NCBI RefSeq assembly: GCF_014066305.1
Contig: NW_023501057.1
Coordinates: forward strand, 558,001-622,000
Source of the DNA: Letharia columbiana
Lineage: Eukaryota > Ascomycota > Lecanoromycetes > Lecanorales > Parmeliaceae
Length of the DNA: 64,000 bases
Reading direction: 5' to 3'
The position numbers and the translations under genes are program-made. Position 1 is the stretch's first letter, and the number at the start of each line of letters is the position of its first letter. Shown in pieces: positions 1 through 11,605 of the stretch. The notes beneath the pieces were generated by a model. It made no database searches and was not told where the DNA came from. It was given only the letters and a program-made list of their open reading frames with translations.

Positions 1-3000
1 ACTCTTGCTAGAGAGCGCCGCCGTCTCAATCGCGTCCTTGTACAATTTGTCTTGCTTGGATAAACCTATCGATTTCTCCCATCTCTTATTTTTGCGGTAG
101 ATGTTGGCAGCGATTTGCCGGAAGAAGACAAGTTCATGTTTCTCAAGCCGTGATGCAAGATCTGCCCAATCGTAATTGTCGTAGTTCTCAACTGAATCAC
201 GCAACGTCTTGTAATCTTCCTCTTCGATAAGCAGATCATTAATGGCATCATTGACAGTCCTCTTGTTTTGGCTTTGAACGTTAAGCAAGAACGGCTTGAT
301 GAGGGGGTGGTCATCAGTCTTCTTGAACATTTTCACTACCCGGTTGACTTCAATACGAGGAGTCAGGGCTTGAAGTAGGTCCGTAAGTAATGTTGGTTGC
401 TGTTCACGGTAGAAATTGAGAGCGCGATAGTAGATCTCGAGGTTGGCGACTTTGGCGATGATGTCTTTGAAGGAATGGTGTTCCCAGGCATTGGAAGAGC
501 GCTCTATCATCGCCAGGGCAGCATTGTCCCATTCGTCATCGTGACAATAGAGGAAGATCAGTTCAGGCCATAGGTGTGCTTCCTCACAAGCGCGGATCAT
601 CCCAGGCATGTTAATACGGGCCCAGAACAGCTTGAGATGCTCCATCACCCGATCAGGATGATACTTGGACAGCACAACGCCAAGGCTCGTAAACATGGCC
701 TTATGCGCACGTTCAAGACCCAGCCCGGCCTCGAGCAGCGATATGAGCTCGTCGAAATAGCCGTTGCGCTCATATTGTTTAATCAAGTTCGGAAGCTCTT
801 CGGCATGAACAATCAAATTGAGACCACAGATCTGAGCCAGTCGGAACTCCTTCTTTGCGACGCAGGCCTCGTTGACCTGCTTCCAAACTTTGACGCTATT
901 TGCCTTCCGCGCACATTCGACGGCTGCTTGATAGTCTTCCAGATGCACAAGCGTTGTTGCAAGTTTCGCCCAATTCGAGATACTAGTGAAGAAGATCTTC
1001 GCAGCCGGGTGGTAGCCTTCTTCGTAAGCCTTGTCGCCTGAAGCTTCGACATCCGCAACGTTGGAAGAGTGCAAGAAGTCCTCAAGCTCGCTTAGCTGGT
1101 CCAGTCGAGCGTAGCAGAAAGCAAGAGCGGTGTCGATCGCTGGCTCTCGCTGAGTCTTTCGTGCCATACGCAGATACTTGACCAATTCTTCGTCTTTTCC
1201 AGCGTGAGTAGCAATATCAATCACTTCATTGTGATTGCTTGGATCCTCTGCACGGATGTAGGACTCAATCGCATCACCAATACGGAGACCATCTAGTTGA
1301 GCTTTGGCAACCTTGCTCCAGACTTCGGGCATTTCGACGCGCTCGGCATACTCTTGGGCACGGTCAATGCTGACAATGTGCTCAACCAGCACGGTTGTTG
1401 CTGCGGCATGGTTCTCCCCCTTCTTGTAGATTTCGAATGCCTCCTCTAGCAGGCCAACCGATATGCACATGTTGGCTATCTCTTCTGCATTGTAAGCCGA
1501 GAGTTGATGTATGTACTCCATCAGACGGCCCTTGTCAGCTTTGGCGGCTGTGAGCATGAGCAGATTTTGAAGGCTGCCGTTGTCGCTGAATGGAGACGGT
1601 TCAAGGATGATTTTCTCGAGAAGCTCAATGAGCTCGGCGGGTAAATCGGCATCCAGGAATGCTTTGACAGCTACAGAGACTTTCTCGGGTTCAGTAGACT
1701 CAGGGACTGCGGTCGAAATAACCTGATCAACCAGCGAACGTCGGTGGATGTTATTGCCGTTAAGAACGAAAGCCCAGATCTCGGGATCAGCTCGCTCGAG
1801 GAGATACCGAGCTTGTGCCTTGTACATCGAATTTTCGTTGGTAACGTTGATGAGTTCGAGGTCGTTCTGGCCTTTCCGGTATGCAATGTATGCGAGGTTG
1901 GGGTCTCGCTTCTCACAGTATTTACCAACAGTCAACGGGTCGTACATATCGTTCTCTTTGAGGAACTTCTCGGGGTTGTTGTTGCTGTCGATGTAAATCT
2001 TCGCCAGTGCGTTGTAGACAGCTTGCTGCTGGTTCCCACTGGCGAGTGTAGCTTCGAGGAATGGTAGAAGCAGCTTGAGGCGGTTCCGTGATTCGACTTC
2101 GGAAACGAGATCGTTAATCGGAATAGAGGCAGGATCGACGGATTGGAGAAGATTCTTGATAATTGATTCATCGCAATCAACATCAAGGAGTCCACCGATG
2201 ACAAACGGTGTTCTTGCAGGATTGACGCGCTGAACGTAAACCTCGATCGACTTGAATTGCTGGTTCTGGTAGAGGTAAAGAACCAAGTCATGTATGAAGT
2301 TGAAGCGGTCGCAGACGATAATTAGTGGCAATTGCTCCGTCAATTTGGCTTCTTTCAGGAAATTCTTTACCTTTTCCGGGTTGTAAAAGTTGTTATCTCG
2401 GCAAATCCGCTCGACTTCTGTAGTCTGCTTCATCGCAGTGGCAGCCTCAATGTATTTGAAAACGACCTCCGGATCTTCGCTCAGGTTCACGATGCTACCC
2501 AGATAGTAATACAGGCCCTCAGCTGTTCGATACCTCTCGAACAGGTCGATCAAACGGTGTGGTCCCAATGAATCAGAGTACTTGGTCGCAATTTGGTAGA
2601 CGGCATGAAGGTTCTGACGAATATTGGCCTTGAGCATTTCATTCAAGCAGTCCAGTGACTGATCAACAGACAATCGTCCAAAGTAGTCGACTAGCCACCC
2701 TTCGGGATTATTGAGCTTGTCGGTACGAACGATGTTCCTCTTGATCACGGCTGGATCTTCGGTATTCTCTAGGACTCGCTGGTAGAGCTGAGCATTCTCA
2801 CAAAGCTGGGCAATCCGGGCCTTGTCATAGTAGGAGAACATTTGATTGCCAAGTATGGCGTCGGCAACTTGGGGTGCATTGATTAGATTCATTTCCAACA
2901 AGCGTGTCTGCAGTTGACCTTGCTCGGGCCGGTTGTCTTTGAGCGCATCTAGAAGGAATGCCGTAGCTGGCTGAACCAGGTTTTGAGATTGGAAGACATC

Positions 3001-4900
3001 AACAACTCGCTCGATATCTACCAGTGGTCCGTTCTCGTCATTTGCAAGCGCGATGGCAAATTCAGCACCTTTGTCAGGATTTGTTTGTACGATGTTTCGG
3101 ATCAGCATAGCAAAATCCGGCTGATATCCAGTCTTCTTGACGAAGGGGAGGATCTGGTCAATTTGCCCTGTCATTGCGAGTGCTGCAATGACTTTGTGTG
3201 GCACGTTGGCCCGCGAGTAGATCTGCAACGCAAGCGCAGGGTCATATGGTTGGGCAGCATCTCCCAATTCTTCCGAGCACTCCAATTTGTTTTCATTCAA
3301 CCACTTCTCTATCAAGTGCTTTCGATTTTGTTGAAGCACAAGTCGACCGAGCTCAAGACTCTCTGCTCTATTGAGTGGTCCCTTGTCCAGTAAAGTACCA
3401 AAGTATTGTAGATGAGGAGTCAATCCACCCCCCCTGTGAAGGTAAGCCTTGAAACCTCGCAGTCGTTTGGGGCGTCCTCAAGAATCCCCGAGGAGAATTA
3501 GCAGCAATCTTGGCGGCATCCGTATATTGACCGGAAGCCATGAGGTTCTCGAACTGATGAGCGTACAGATTATCGGCTCCTGGTAGTCCAGCTCGTGAAG
3601 CAAGCTTAAGTGCGAGGGCGCCGTTTGCAGGATTTTGCAGTAGATATGGGATGATGGTATTCTCATCTACGCTAACGGAGAGGACTTGGCCTTTGCGGTT
3701 GACCCCCACAATGCCAGAAGAGTCAGAATCTGGGGCCGTCGTAAAGATTGTCTCGCTTGAGATACGGTTCATGAAGATGCAAGCGGCGGTCTCCAAGTCG
3801 TATAGGTGGATGAAGCCATATTTTGTCACCATATAGATGACGCTGTATTTCTGAGACACCTGCATGGCCACGGGAAAATCATTGACCGCTTCAGGAGGAA
3901 AGTACACGTCGACAGCTTTTTTCGCGAAAGGAGGGTTTGACGCCTGGTGGTCAATCTCCACAACGTGTAGCTTTGCTGACGCCGCAGATCGGACTGCGAA
4001 AGTGAAGACTCTTGTGTCTGCCGGGGCCCCTTCTAATCGAACGGTCCCGAAGGCTGCGGCATGAGCCTCAATTGCCTGGCTGATACCACGCTCTCTTGAG
4101 TATAATTGCATCTGACCAACAACACGACCTTGTTGTTGGGTGATTCCTACAACAGCCATCCATTTTTCGTCCTCGTTCACACGGTAGTTGATGATTTGAC
4201 AGCCCTGTGAAATCAGTGTCAGGGGTGCCCTGTAGAAGATATAGTAGCACTCACAGAAAGATTTGCGTTCCGGTCGAACATTTTCTGTGGGGTAGAAGAC
4301 GGTTGTTCGAAGACATTCCAGTGATACACCGAGTTCTCCGTTACTAGCCCCAAGCTATCCGGGCTGTACCATTTCCAGTATATCACGTCTTCCAGCATTG
4401 TGTTGGAATTGACTTTAATCTTCTGTCCGAGATCGAAGATCTGTAGGGTTCGCTGCTGCGCTTTGAGGGCAATGACCTGCTTGTACCAATGCATGATGGC
4501 ACTGTCGGCCTTGATCGGCCTCTTGATGATTTCATTGTTATTTTTGAGGTTGACTATGATCACCTCAGGGTTGGCGCCTTCCGGAATGGCCTGGCGGACG
4601 CAGATGTAGTGGTCGGACTCTAGTGTCTGCTCACAGTCAGAGTCTACGACCACGCTTGCGAGGCTGTGGCACTCACACAAGAATTGAAGCCTATGGATTT
4701 TTGCTTTTCTAATGTCAGTATGACCTTGCGGAGGATGGAATATGAGTTATAGCTTCGACGGACGTACGTCAATCTCTGTATGCGTCAACTGTACAAAAGG
4801 ACCTGTTAGCTGGTACCCCCCAATCTGCCCAGATATAGCCGGCCATGAGACTCACCTGAAGTAGCTCAGTAAAGCGTATAGGCAGGGCGTTGGCCGCCAT
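1..4900 (-). CDS. CHC1: Clathrin heavy chain, 3' end outside window, one frameshift
   Basis: Heavy chain of the clathrin triskelion, which coats vesicles at the trans-Golgi, endosomes and plasma membrane. Exons read as 4900-4856, 4788-4768, 4703-4677, 4626-4255 and 4204 down to position 1, with GTGAGT/GTACGT donors. Two exons are tiny (21 and 27 nt). The N-terminal beta-propeller is clear (MAANALPIRFTELLQ, then SIGFNSC/TLESDHYICVRQ, IKADSAIMHW, SVYHWNVF), followed by the alpha-solenoid repeats; the window ends inside the leg, so the C-terminus is missing. Just after the conserved NSPRGFLRTPQT region the frame breaks at a run of seven G (plus-strand C7, 3428-3434). With six G the frame runs on as QGGGLTPHLQYF and stays open to position 1. 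The gene is essential or nearly so in fungi, so I infer a sequence error rather than a pseudogene. Identity is certain; the first intron boundaries are inferred. Confidence 0.95.
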
Positions 4901-6721
4901 GATTGAGGTGTTGCACAGTGCTCATCCACCAACTCCGCGCTTGCCGGACTCTGAGGAGCCAGGAAATAGCTGACTGGTAGGCTCAAAATGAATGACTAGA
5001 CGTTGAAGAGCGCCCTCAATATGAGTGTGAAGAAAAGGAAGGGGAAGAAATTAGATGTGGTGATGTTGTTGACTTCCATGCCGGAAAGCTCCTGAATCTT
5101 TAGCTGCCTCGTGCCAAGATTTTTAAGGCTGGGACGCTGGGTGTAAATCACCGATCCTTCAGAGTTTCCGCGCGCAGCCTCCAACTATTTTCACCTCTGG
5201 AACACGCATCAGGAACATCTGAGACCGGAGCCTGTATTGTCCTTGAAGTTACTGGCATTGGATTGCACTGGTACAGAATAGGTACTTGGAGAACGCACCA
5301 ATATCTGGCACAAATATTGAACCCGATTTAGAACTCCATATCAATCCATGGCGTCCTGTTTTCAATCTATCTTTACAAATTGCAGTTTCAGGAGTCTATA
5401 CCGAGTACTTTCTATGAGATCTTTCGACCACACTCTCTCACATGACGATTATTGTCTTATCTACAACTATTTTATCCCATACATAATCATGGCAGCATCT
5501 TGGCACAATCACTGTACAACGCCACTACTGCGGGCTTGCTGGGACGTGGATGTGCCATCGACTTACATTGTGACCACCGAGGATGTAGCGCTGCCGGTAG
5601 AATGGCAAGATGCTATGATCGAATCTGTCCGGGAATGATACCTGGCTCCCTAGGGAGGTCACTGCGACATATCGCCAGTAGCCATGCACCATTTCGGAGA
5701 AGTAAACTTGACCTGCATCATTGATGGGCTTTTTGGCATTTTGAAGAATATTCACCTAGAAGTATTCGTTATATTGTGGTGACTCCTCTGGCAGAGTTGT
5801 TGAGAGTTTTTGTCGTTCAAGGGACTTCAGGTGATGATTATATTAGCGATCTTTCAAAGTCTCCGTAAGACCATCCTTCTCAGGGCGGGAGACTTGCGGT
5901 GTCTCACTTCCATGTCACAGTGAAGTAGTCGTAGCCCATCCGGAAATTTCTCCATTCGATGGACGGTAATTTAGGGATGCGGATGTGTCATATGACACGT
6001 GACGTCAGGTCAGACCTACTCGGTCATTTGACAGTCATATATAGCCAAATGACCGCACTGCAAAAGGTTGTAGTAAGGTAAAGCGTGAGATTCGAGGGAA
6101 ACGGTAGGACTCAGAGGTTATTAGGGCTGAAATCCAGTATCACCAGTGATACCATACCAAGCTAGGGATTAATAACGCCAAGCCTCTATTTACTACGCCC
6201 GACTTTGTTAGCCTTATATCTTTCACGGTTAGACACCTACTGTATACGGTTAGCGCTGTCATTTGTCAGGTCAACGGCCTGTCACCGTATGACCGTCCTA
6301 CTGTCATAGGGGTCAAATGTCGTCTTCGCATCCTAGACGGTATTGATAAAATACGGTACACTCACACTAGTCACTAGCAGTAAAATGAAACTAACATGAA
6401 TTTCTGCAGCCGAGCAACAGATCTTTTTTCTACATGAACAACGCAAAAATGAACATTCTTCATAAAAGCATTCCGATGAGACGGCTGCGTATGCGACCTC
6501 CATGAAATCAGGGAACCGTCAAATAGAATGGAGAACGAAAGCACAAGGGCCGGTCTTGGGTGCGGCGCTCTTTTCCCGCGCTTTGGGGAGGGCCGCAATG
6601 ACTGGCTGTACATTCTCACGCATGTCCATATCCTCTTATCTACTTCACATTGTGGCTGTAGTCGAGATTTCTATTGAGTGAAGTACATTTCTCAAGCGTG
6701 TCGAAGTTACGGATATAAGTG
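4901..6721. other. Intergenic region, 1.8 kb, no supported gene
   Basis: Lies between the clathrin start and the INSIG stop, so it should hold the CHC1 promoter and 5' leader. Open frames are short (under 100 codons), lack recognisable domains and lie opposite one another. The part around 5990-6060 is dense in palindromes: TGTCATATGACA, CACGTG, TGACGTCA and a 10-bp inverted repeat. I see no RNA gene or transposon reading frame. Confidence 0.6.
6021..6055. repeat. 10-bp perfect inverted repeat with 15-nt spacer
   Basis: CGGTCATTTG at 6021-6030 is followed by its exact reverse complement CAAATGACCG at 6046-6055. A TGACGTCA-like site lies about 20 nt upstream, and related TCATTTG/CAAATG words recur at about 6260-6320. 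It could be a hairpin, a binding site for a dimeric factor, or an eroded transposon end. Confidence 0.6.
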
Positions 6722-7926
6722 CTATGTCGAGACACTTGGTCTCCTACTACCAGCCAATCTCCTCCCAATATTCCCAAAACATACACTACTGCAAAAGAGC
6801 ACGCTCGCAATCCAAATCCCAACACCAATGCTCTCGTTACTGATGAGACCGTCATAAGCCGCGCTATCGTGAGTCGTGTTCATTACACCTGCTCGTGGTG
6901 ATGAAGCCGCTGGTGAGGGTACTATCTCCGGGTTGACTCCAAAAGCAATGGCTGTCCCCGCAAGGCCGACAAGCATGGAGAGAAGGAAGCCAGGTTTCGA
7001 ACGGTCGACCAGGTACCAAAGTACGGGATTGACGAGTGCTAAGGTGAGAGATACCTGTGATGTCGACTGCCAGGGGAGCCTGCGCTGTATCATCTGTTAG
7101 CTTCATATTATACATTTAATGATTTGATGCCACTGCTTACAATTGCAAACGCAATTCCAATGAAGGCCCCTACGCTCCTAACAACAGGATTCCAGTCCGC
7201 CCCCAAGCCACTCCCCGACTTCGACCCAGGTCTCGGGTCCTGATCTTCACTAACATCTGCAGGCCTCGAATCTTGTGCTTCCGAAGCAAAGACTTCCTTG
7301 TCCCTCCCCAAGACCTCTTCCCAGAATACATCGATCCACGGCAGCAGTCCGCCGAGGAGAACGCCGACAACGCCCCAAGCCATCAAGTATGCCCATGATG
7401 ATTGCTCAATACCTTCCAGCTGCACAGGTGCCACCTGCTGATGGTCGTGTAGATGTGATACTATGACTCCGTACGCCACGCCGAAAGAGAAAAGCAAGAT
7501 TGTCCGTAAGCCTAAAGGTAGAATGTATTCCAAGAAGCTCTGATGGGGTTGATGAGAATGTGATCTTCGTGGTTGCGGACGCTTGTAGGCACCAATAACC
7601 GGTGGTTTTTGGTCGTCGATGCTATGCCGAGGTGTCTGGCTACCATTTCCCCATGGTTGATCACGACTTGTCTCGAAACCGGGGCCGGAAGGTGTGTATA
7701 TACCGAAAAGAGTGGAGGAGGTGAGGTTGAGAATGGACCGGTTTCGATTGTTAGATATCTCCCTCTGCATTGATTCCGCCTCCATCCGAGAGGAATCACT
7801 GGTCTGCCGGGAATAATCTCGAGAGGGCGTCGTTGGAGAGGAAGGAGAGGAATTGGTGGAGGTGGGAGTGAGGTCGTAGTGCCTTCGCGGCTGAGGATGG
7901 AGCAAAGTTGTAACGTCTTCTGTCAT
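6722..7926 (-). CDS. INSIG: INSIG-domain ER membrane protein (insulin-induced gene homolog)
   Basis: Homolog of animal INSIG and yeast Nsg1, ER membrane proteins that tune sterol synthesis by binding HMG-CoA reductase and/or SREBP-SCAP. Two exons (7926-7141, 7093-6722) are separated by a 47-nt intron with donor GTAAGC and acceptor CTAACAG, giving 385 aa. The first ~120 residues are a polar Ser/Thr/Pro-rich cytosolic tail. Hydrophobic segments follow (ILPLGLRTILLFSFGVAYGV; SWAYLMAWGVVGVLLGGLLP; SVGAFIGIAFAI; LTLALVNPVLWYL; FLLSMLVGLAGTAIAFGV; a last one near the end). The conserved core LPWQSTSQVSLTLALVNP and VLWYLVDRSKPGF are the best family marks. An acidic, charged loop of about 45 residues lies between the second and third segments, as in other filamentous fungi. 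Which partner it regulates cannot be read from sequence. Confidence 0.9.
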
Positions 7927-8351
7927 GGTGGGTTATTTGGCCACAACAACCGAAATCCTTCTCAAATTGCTTCTTTCACTCTCCCGTCACGGCCCACATT
8001 GGCCCGAGAGAGATGGATTGAGTTGCTGATCCTCGCGGCATCCGGCTTTAACCAGCTCACGTTTGTATTTTGCAATCCTAACGAGATAGATGGTACATGT
8101 GATATAAGCCAAGATATGTTTGATGGGTTGAAATGGACTATGTTGGAAGAGGAAGGAAATCACAAGTGGTGCAAGAGTGAATATCGCTGCAGCCTCGGTC
8201 CGAAGCTAAACACGAAAAGCGGGCCTCCGGGAGTGTAAATTATAGTCTTGCGCTAGAATAAAACTTAGTGTGATAGGGCTGTCCGCTGGATGTACACTTG
8301 CAGCGACCATTACCTTCAGCTCGGTTTGAGCAAGGCAACACAGTAGCCATC
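7927..8351. promoter_or_regulatory. Divergent promoter region between INSIG and bL34m
   Basis: A 425-bp gap between two divergent start codons, so it must carry both promoters and leaders. An open frame crosses much of it on the plus strand, but its translation shows no domain and no conserved composition. I see no specific operator. Confidence 0.5.
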
Positions 8352-8788
8352 ATGCTGTGTCTTCGTGCCCTTCGATTCCTCGCCCGCTCAAACCTCCCCC
8401 GCGCCCGACCCTCCACAAAACCAAAGTCATCGCGACGGTAACGCCCCATATATGTCACCATCGAAAACCCTTCTGACAGACTACCAGAGCCTTCAGCATA
8501 CTCTCCTCAATCCGTCCTTCCATGCTCCGTCGAGACGCGTCAGCTCCATCGCCATCATCGTCACCGCAATCCGACCCTACTCAGCCTGCCCTCGACCTCC
8601 TCCCCCGCATCTCCACTCATCCCTCCCTCGCCTCAGTACAGGTGCGCAATGGACCTCGAGATACATATAATCCAAGTCATAGGGTGCGGAAGAGGCGGGC
8701 TGGATTTCTGGCAAGACTTAAGACGAGGAAAGGAAGGATGGTGTTGAAGAGGAGGCAATTAAAGGGCAGGAGTACCCTGAGTCATTGA
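8352..8788 (+). CDS. MRPL34: Mitochondrial large-subunit ribosomal protein bL34m
   Basis: Small basic protein of the mitochondrial 54S ribosomal subunit, homologous to bacterial L34. Exons 8352-8437 and 8488-8788 give 128 aa. The C-terminus SHRVRKRRAGFLARLKTRKG followed by KRRQLKGRSTLSH is the diagnostic L34 block. The N-terminal ~85 residues are Arg/Ser-rich with few acidic residues (MLCLRALRFLARSNLPRA...), as expected for a mitochondrial targeting peptide plus linker. The intron has donor GTAACG and branch CTGAC; phase requires skipping the AG that directly abuts the branch site (8478-8479) and using the AG at 8486-8487. Without this intron the frame beginning at 8352 meets a stop at 8439. 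It is convergent with GCD11 downstream. Confidence 0.88.
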
Positions 8789-9289
8789 GATGGTGAGAAG
8801 GGGCACTTGAGAGGGCCAAGGCAAGACTAAAAGAGAAGATTCGAGCAGTCGCGTCCACGGAGTATGACGCACGAGAGATGACAGAGATAGCGGCTGGTGC
8901 CCGGAGAGGTCGGCCCAGGCGGAAAGGCATAGATGAAATGCAGACATTCATAGCATGGGGGCTCGATGTTACTTAGTGCGAACCTCTGACTGACGTACAA
9001 TCGTGTTCTCATTCCTACTTTAGGCTAGTTACAATTCGGAGAAACGCACACGCTGTCCATCACATGTGTTGCCTTGCAACTGACATATCTAAGGTCGGGC
9101 TTCTCATAGGTAGCGCTTGCGCATGAACGACGAGACCTCAATCGCTTTTGAGTCAAGCTCTCAGTACACCTAGTAAGACGCATGCAATGCTCAAAGACAC
9201 AAAACTCCATCACGATGATGAGAGAAAACAGCTTTTCCCCGCCTCGTGTTTATACAGCAATTAGCTTCTATAACGGTCGTTGCAACCGC
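8789..9289. other. Convergent intergenic region, nothing recognised
   Basis: Lies between the stops of bL34m (plus) and GCD11 (minus), so it holds two 3' ends. Short overlapping frames only; no conserved domain, tRNA or repeat was seen. Confidence 0.5.
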
Positions 9290-10937
9290 CTAGTCGAGAC
9301 TCGGCTCTAGTGTCACGCCCCTGGATCCAGATGTCAGTGTCGCAAAATCCCGTGGATCCGAGGAAGAAGAGACTTACGCAACGATATTCGCCCACCCAAT
9401 CAACCGCCAATGCTTGTCGATTCTCCTGCTCAGTGCTATTTTCTCTCCTATTTCTGTGCAAGCGGGACTCGTCAATTGAATCTTGGCGGCGTCTTTCTTG
9501 ACGTTCATGATCTTGGCACCTGTGGCCGTTGATCCAATATTGACCATCAAAACCTCAGCCTTGGACAGCTTTTCCACCTTCGCCTGCTTGCCATCGGCAG
9601 TCTTGACCCCTAGTAAGCGGCGGAGCAGCACGAAGGAGACTTCGAGCTCCGTATATATCGATGGTAATTGACCTTTAAGACCGAGAACGAAACCAACGAG
9701 ACGATCGGCACGGCACAGTGTGGGATCTACTCGAGTACCTACACCGATGAGACCGCCCGGAACGGCAAATTTCAGGTCATTGTGCTCGGCAAAGAGCGAA
9801 ACAACTCTGCTGAAGATAGGTCGGCACTTGATCTTCCCTTGCTCGTCTTTCGTCACTAAACCGGGTCGAATCTCGATTTCATCGCCGAGCTTCAGGACAC
9901 CGGTCAGGATACTGCCTCCTGCCACACCCCCTTTCAGTTCTTCTATCTCAGCTCCCGGTTTGTTGACGTCGAAGGACCTGATAATGATCATATGCGGTGC
10001 AGCGCCAAAGTCTCGGACGGGAACAGGGATTTTGTTGACTATTCTCTCATTGATGGCGTCAATATTGTACTTTAGCTGGGCGGATATCGGGATGATGGGT
10101 GATTTATCTGCTACTGTGCCCCGAACGAAATTTTCGATGGACTGGAAGTGTTGCTCCGCGCCTTCTGATCGCATCAAGTCGACCTTATTCTGGAGAATGA
10201 TGATGTGGTCAAGCTTCATGATCTCGATAGCTGCTAAATGCTCAGAGGTCTGCGGTTGAGGGCATGATTCATTCCCAGCGATAAGAAGCAGGGCTGCGTC
10301 CATGACGGCTGCGCCTGACAACATGGTGCTCATGAGAATATCGTGACCAGGGCAATCCACAAATCTTCACGTTGATCAGCAAAGTGTCTGGATATGGGAA
10401 AGGCGCAACTCACGATACATGTCTGACCAATTTATATTGACCTTCACAGCCTGGCCTCTCACACGGTGGATCTACCTCCTTTTCACTCTTGTAGCTCTTA
10501 TAGCACGTTGGCCTAGGGCACTTCTCGTTGTCACACTTATAGATCTTGGCATTCGCATAACCCAGCTTGATCGTGATGTTTCTTTCCAACTCGTTCTTGA
10601 ACCTGACAGTCTGCACCCCAGATATTGCCTTCACCACCGTCGATTTACCGTGTGCCACGTGCCCTATTGTGCCAATATTGATCGTAGCTTGCCTTGCGAT
10701 GATTTCAGGCGAAAGTGGCGTCAATAGCGAAGTATCGAGGTTTTCTGGATCTGGTTGCTCTGGGAGCTCGGGTCTCTTTATCTCAGGCAGTGGCTCTGAT
10801 TTTTTGAGCACCGATTTTGGCTGATCGAGCGGCTCTTGATCTTCGACCTCGTGGTTTTCCTGGCCGTCGACGGGCTCCATTTGGGGAGACTCCGGTCCCG
10901 ACTCCTCTTCCGAGGGCATATCGCCGTTTGTCGCCAT
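9290..10937 (-). CDS. GCD11: Translation initiation factor eIF2 subunit gamma
   Basis: GTPase subunit of eIF2, which carries Met-tRNAi to the 40S ribosome. Exons 10937-10414, 10364-9378 and 9320-9290 total 513 aa, the usual size. An acidic, Pro-rich N-terminus (~80 residues) precedes the GTPase domain: P-loop GHVAHGKST, the zinc-ribbon insertion with Cys pairs ([11 protein letters not shown] ... CERPGCEG), G3 DCPGHD and G4 NKVDL. Domains II and III follow ([37 protein letters not shown]). The last exon is only 31 nt and encodes the tail GVTLEPSLD, matching the conserved GWANIVA-G-TLEP ending; without it the protein would lack the usual tail. Introns are 49 and 57 nt. It is a single essential gene in most fungi and looks intact here. 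Confidence 0.96.
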
Positions 10938-11605
10938 GATTGCGGTGAATCAGTGCTTGTCCCTCCTCAAAATGAGGGTTCTGCTTGTCCCACTTCTAGA
11001 TTTAGCTGTTCAATTCTTGCCCTGATCTTGTGATCAGATGAGTTCACTTGGGTATTCCTTAGAAAGAGGCTGTAAAGGTTTCCTGAAGCTTGAGACCGAG
11101 GTGAGCGTCTAATTGTAGAAATCTGAATCCGTCTTGAAAATGATTCCCAAAAAAGTCTGGCGGCTGTTTCTTGCCGCGGGCACAGCGCCGTGAGCGCTAA
11201 GCCAGAAGAAATGTGCCCCCGGCATCATTCCCTATCAGGCCTAGGGTGACCGCCGTCTTATCGTACACTCCGCATCTCGACTACGATTCAACTCTACGAA
11301 CGTTGAAGACAAGTCTACTTAGATGACTATCCTATATCATCGCGCCAACAGCAATCCCAATGCTAAAGATATGGCGAACCATGCCAGCAAGCGCCAAAGT
11401 CTCGTATTACCCAAAAACAAAGATGAGGACAAACACGATCAATCTTAGTCATTCGCGACCAGCGGAGTCGAAGCCAAGAAAGTGGGGAGACGAGAAGGGA
11501 ATCCAATAACAGCTCAAGCATCAATTCAAAGGCCAGCCCAAATCAACACAGAAATTGTCCTCTTCTTCCTCTCTATAGATCTCACACAAAATGCCGCAGG
11601 CCCGC
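10938..11605. other. Intergenic region upstream of GCD11
   Basis: A 668-bp stretch between the GCD11 start and the stop of the acetyltransferase gene, both on the minus strand. It should contain the GCD11 promoter and leader. No coding frame with a recognisable product, no repeat and no RNA gene was seen. Confidence 0.5.

Noticed and set aside
5348..5755. Opposed 76- and 96-codon frames upstream of CHC1
   Set aside because: Mutually overlapping antisense frames with no domain; likely chance in the CHC1 promoter region.
7879..8238. 120-codon plus-strand frame across the INSIG/bL34m promoter
   Set aside because: It overlaps the INSIG coding start antisense, has no recognisable content and would leave no promoter for either neighbour.
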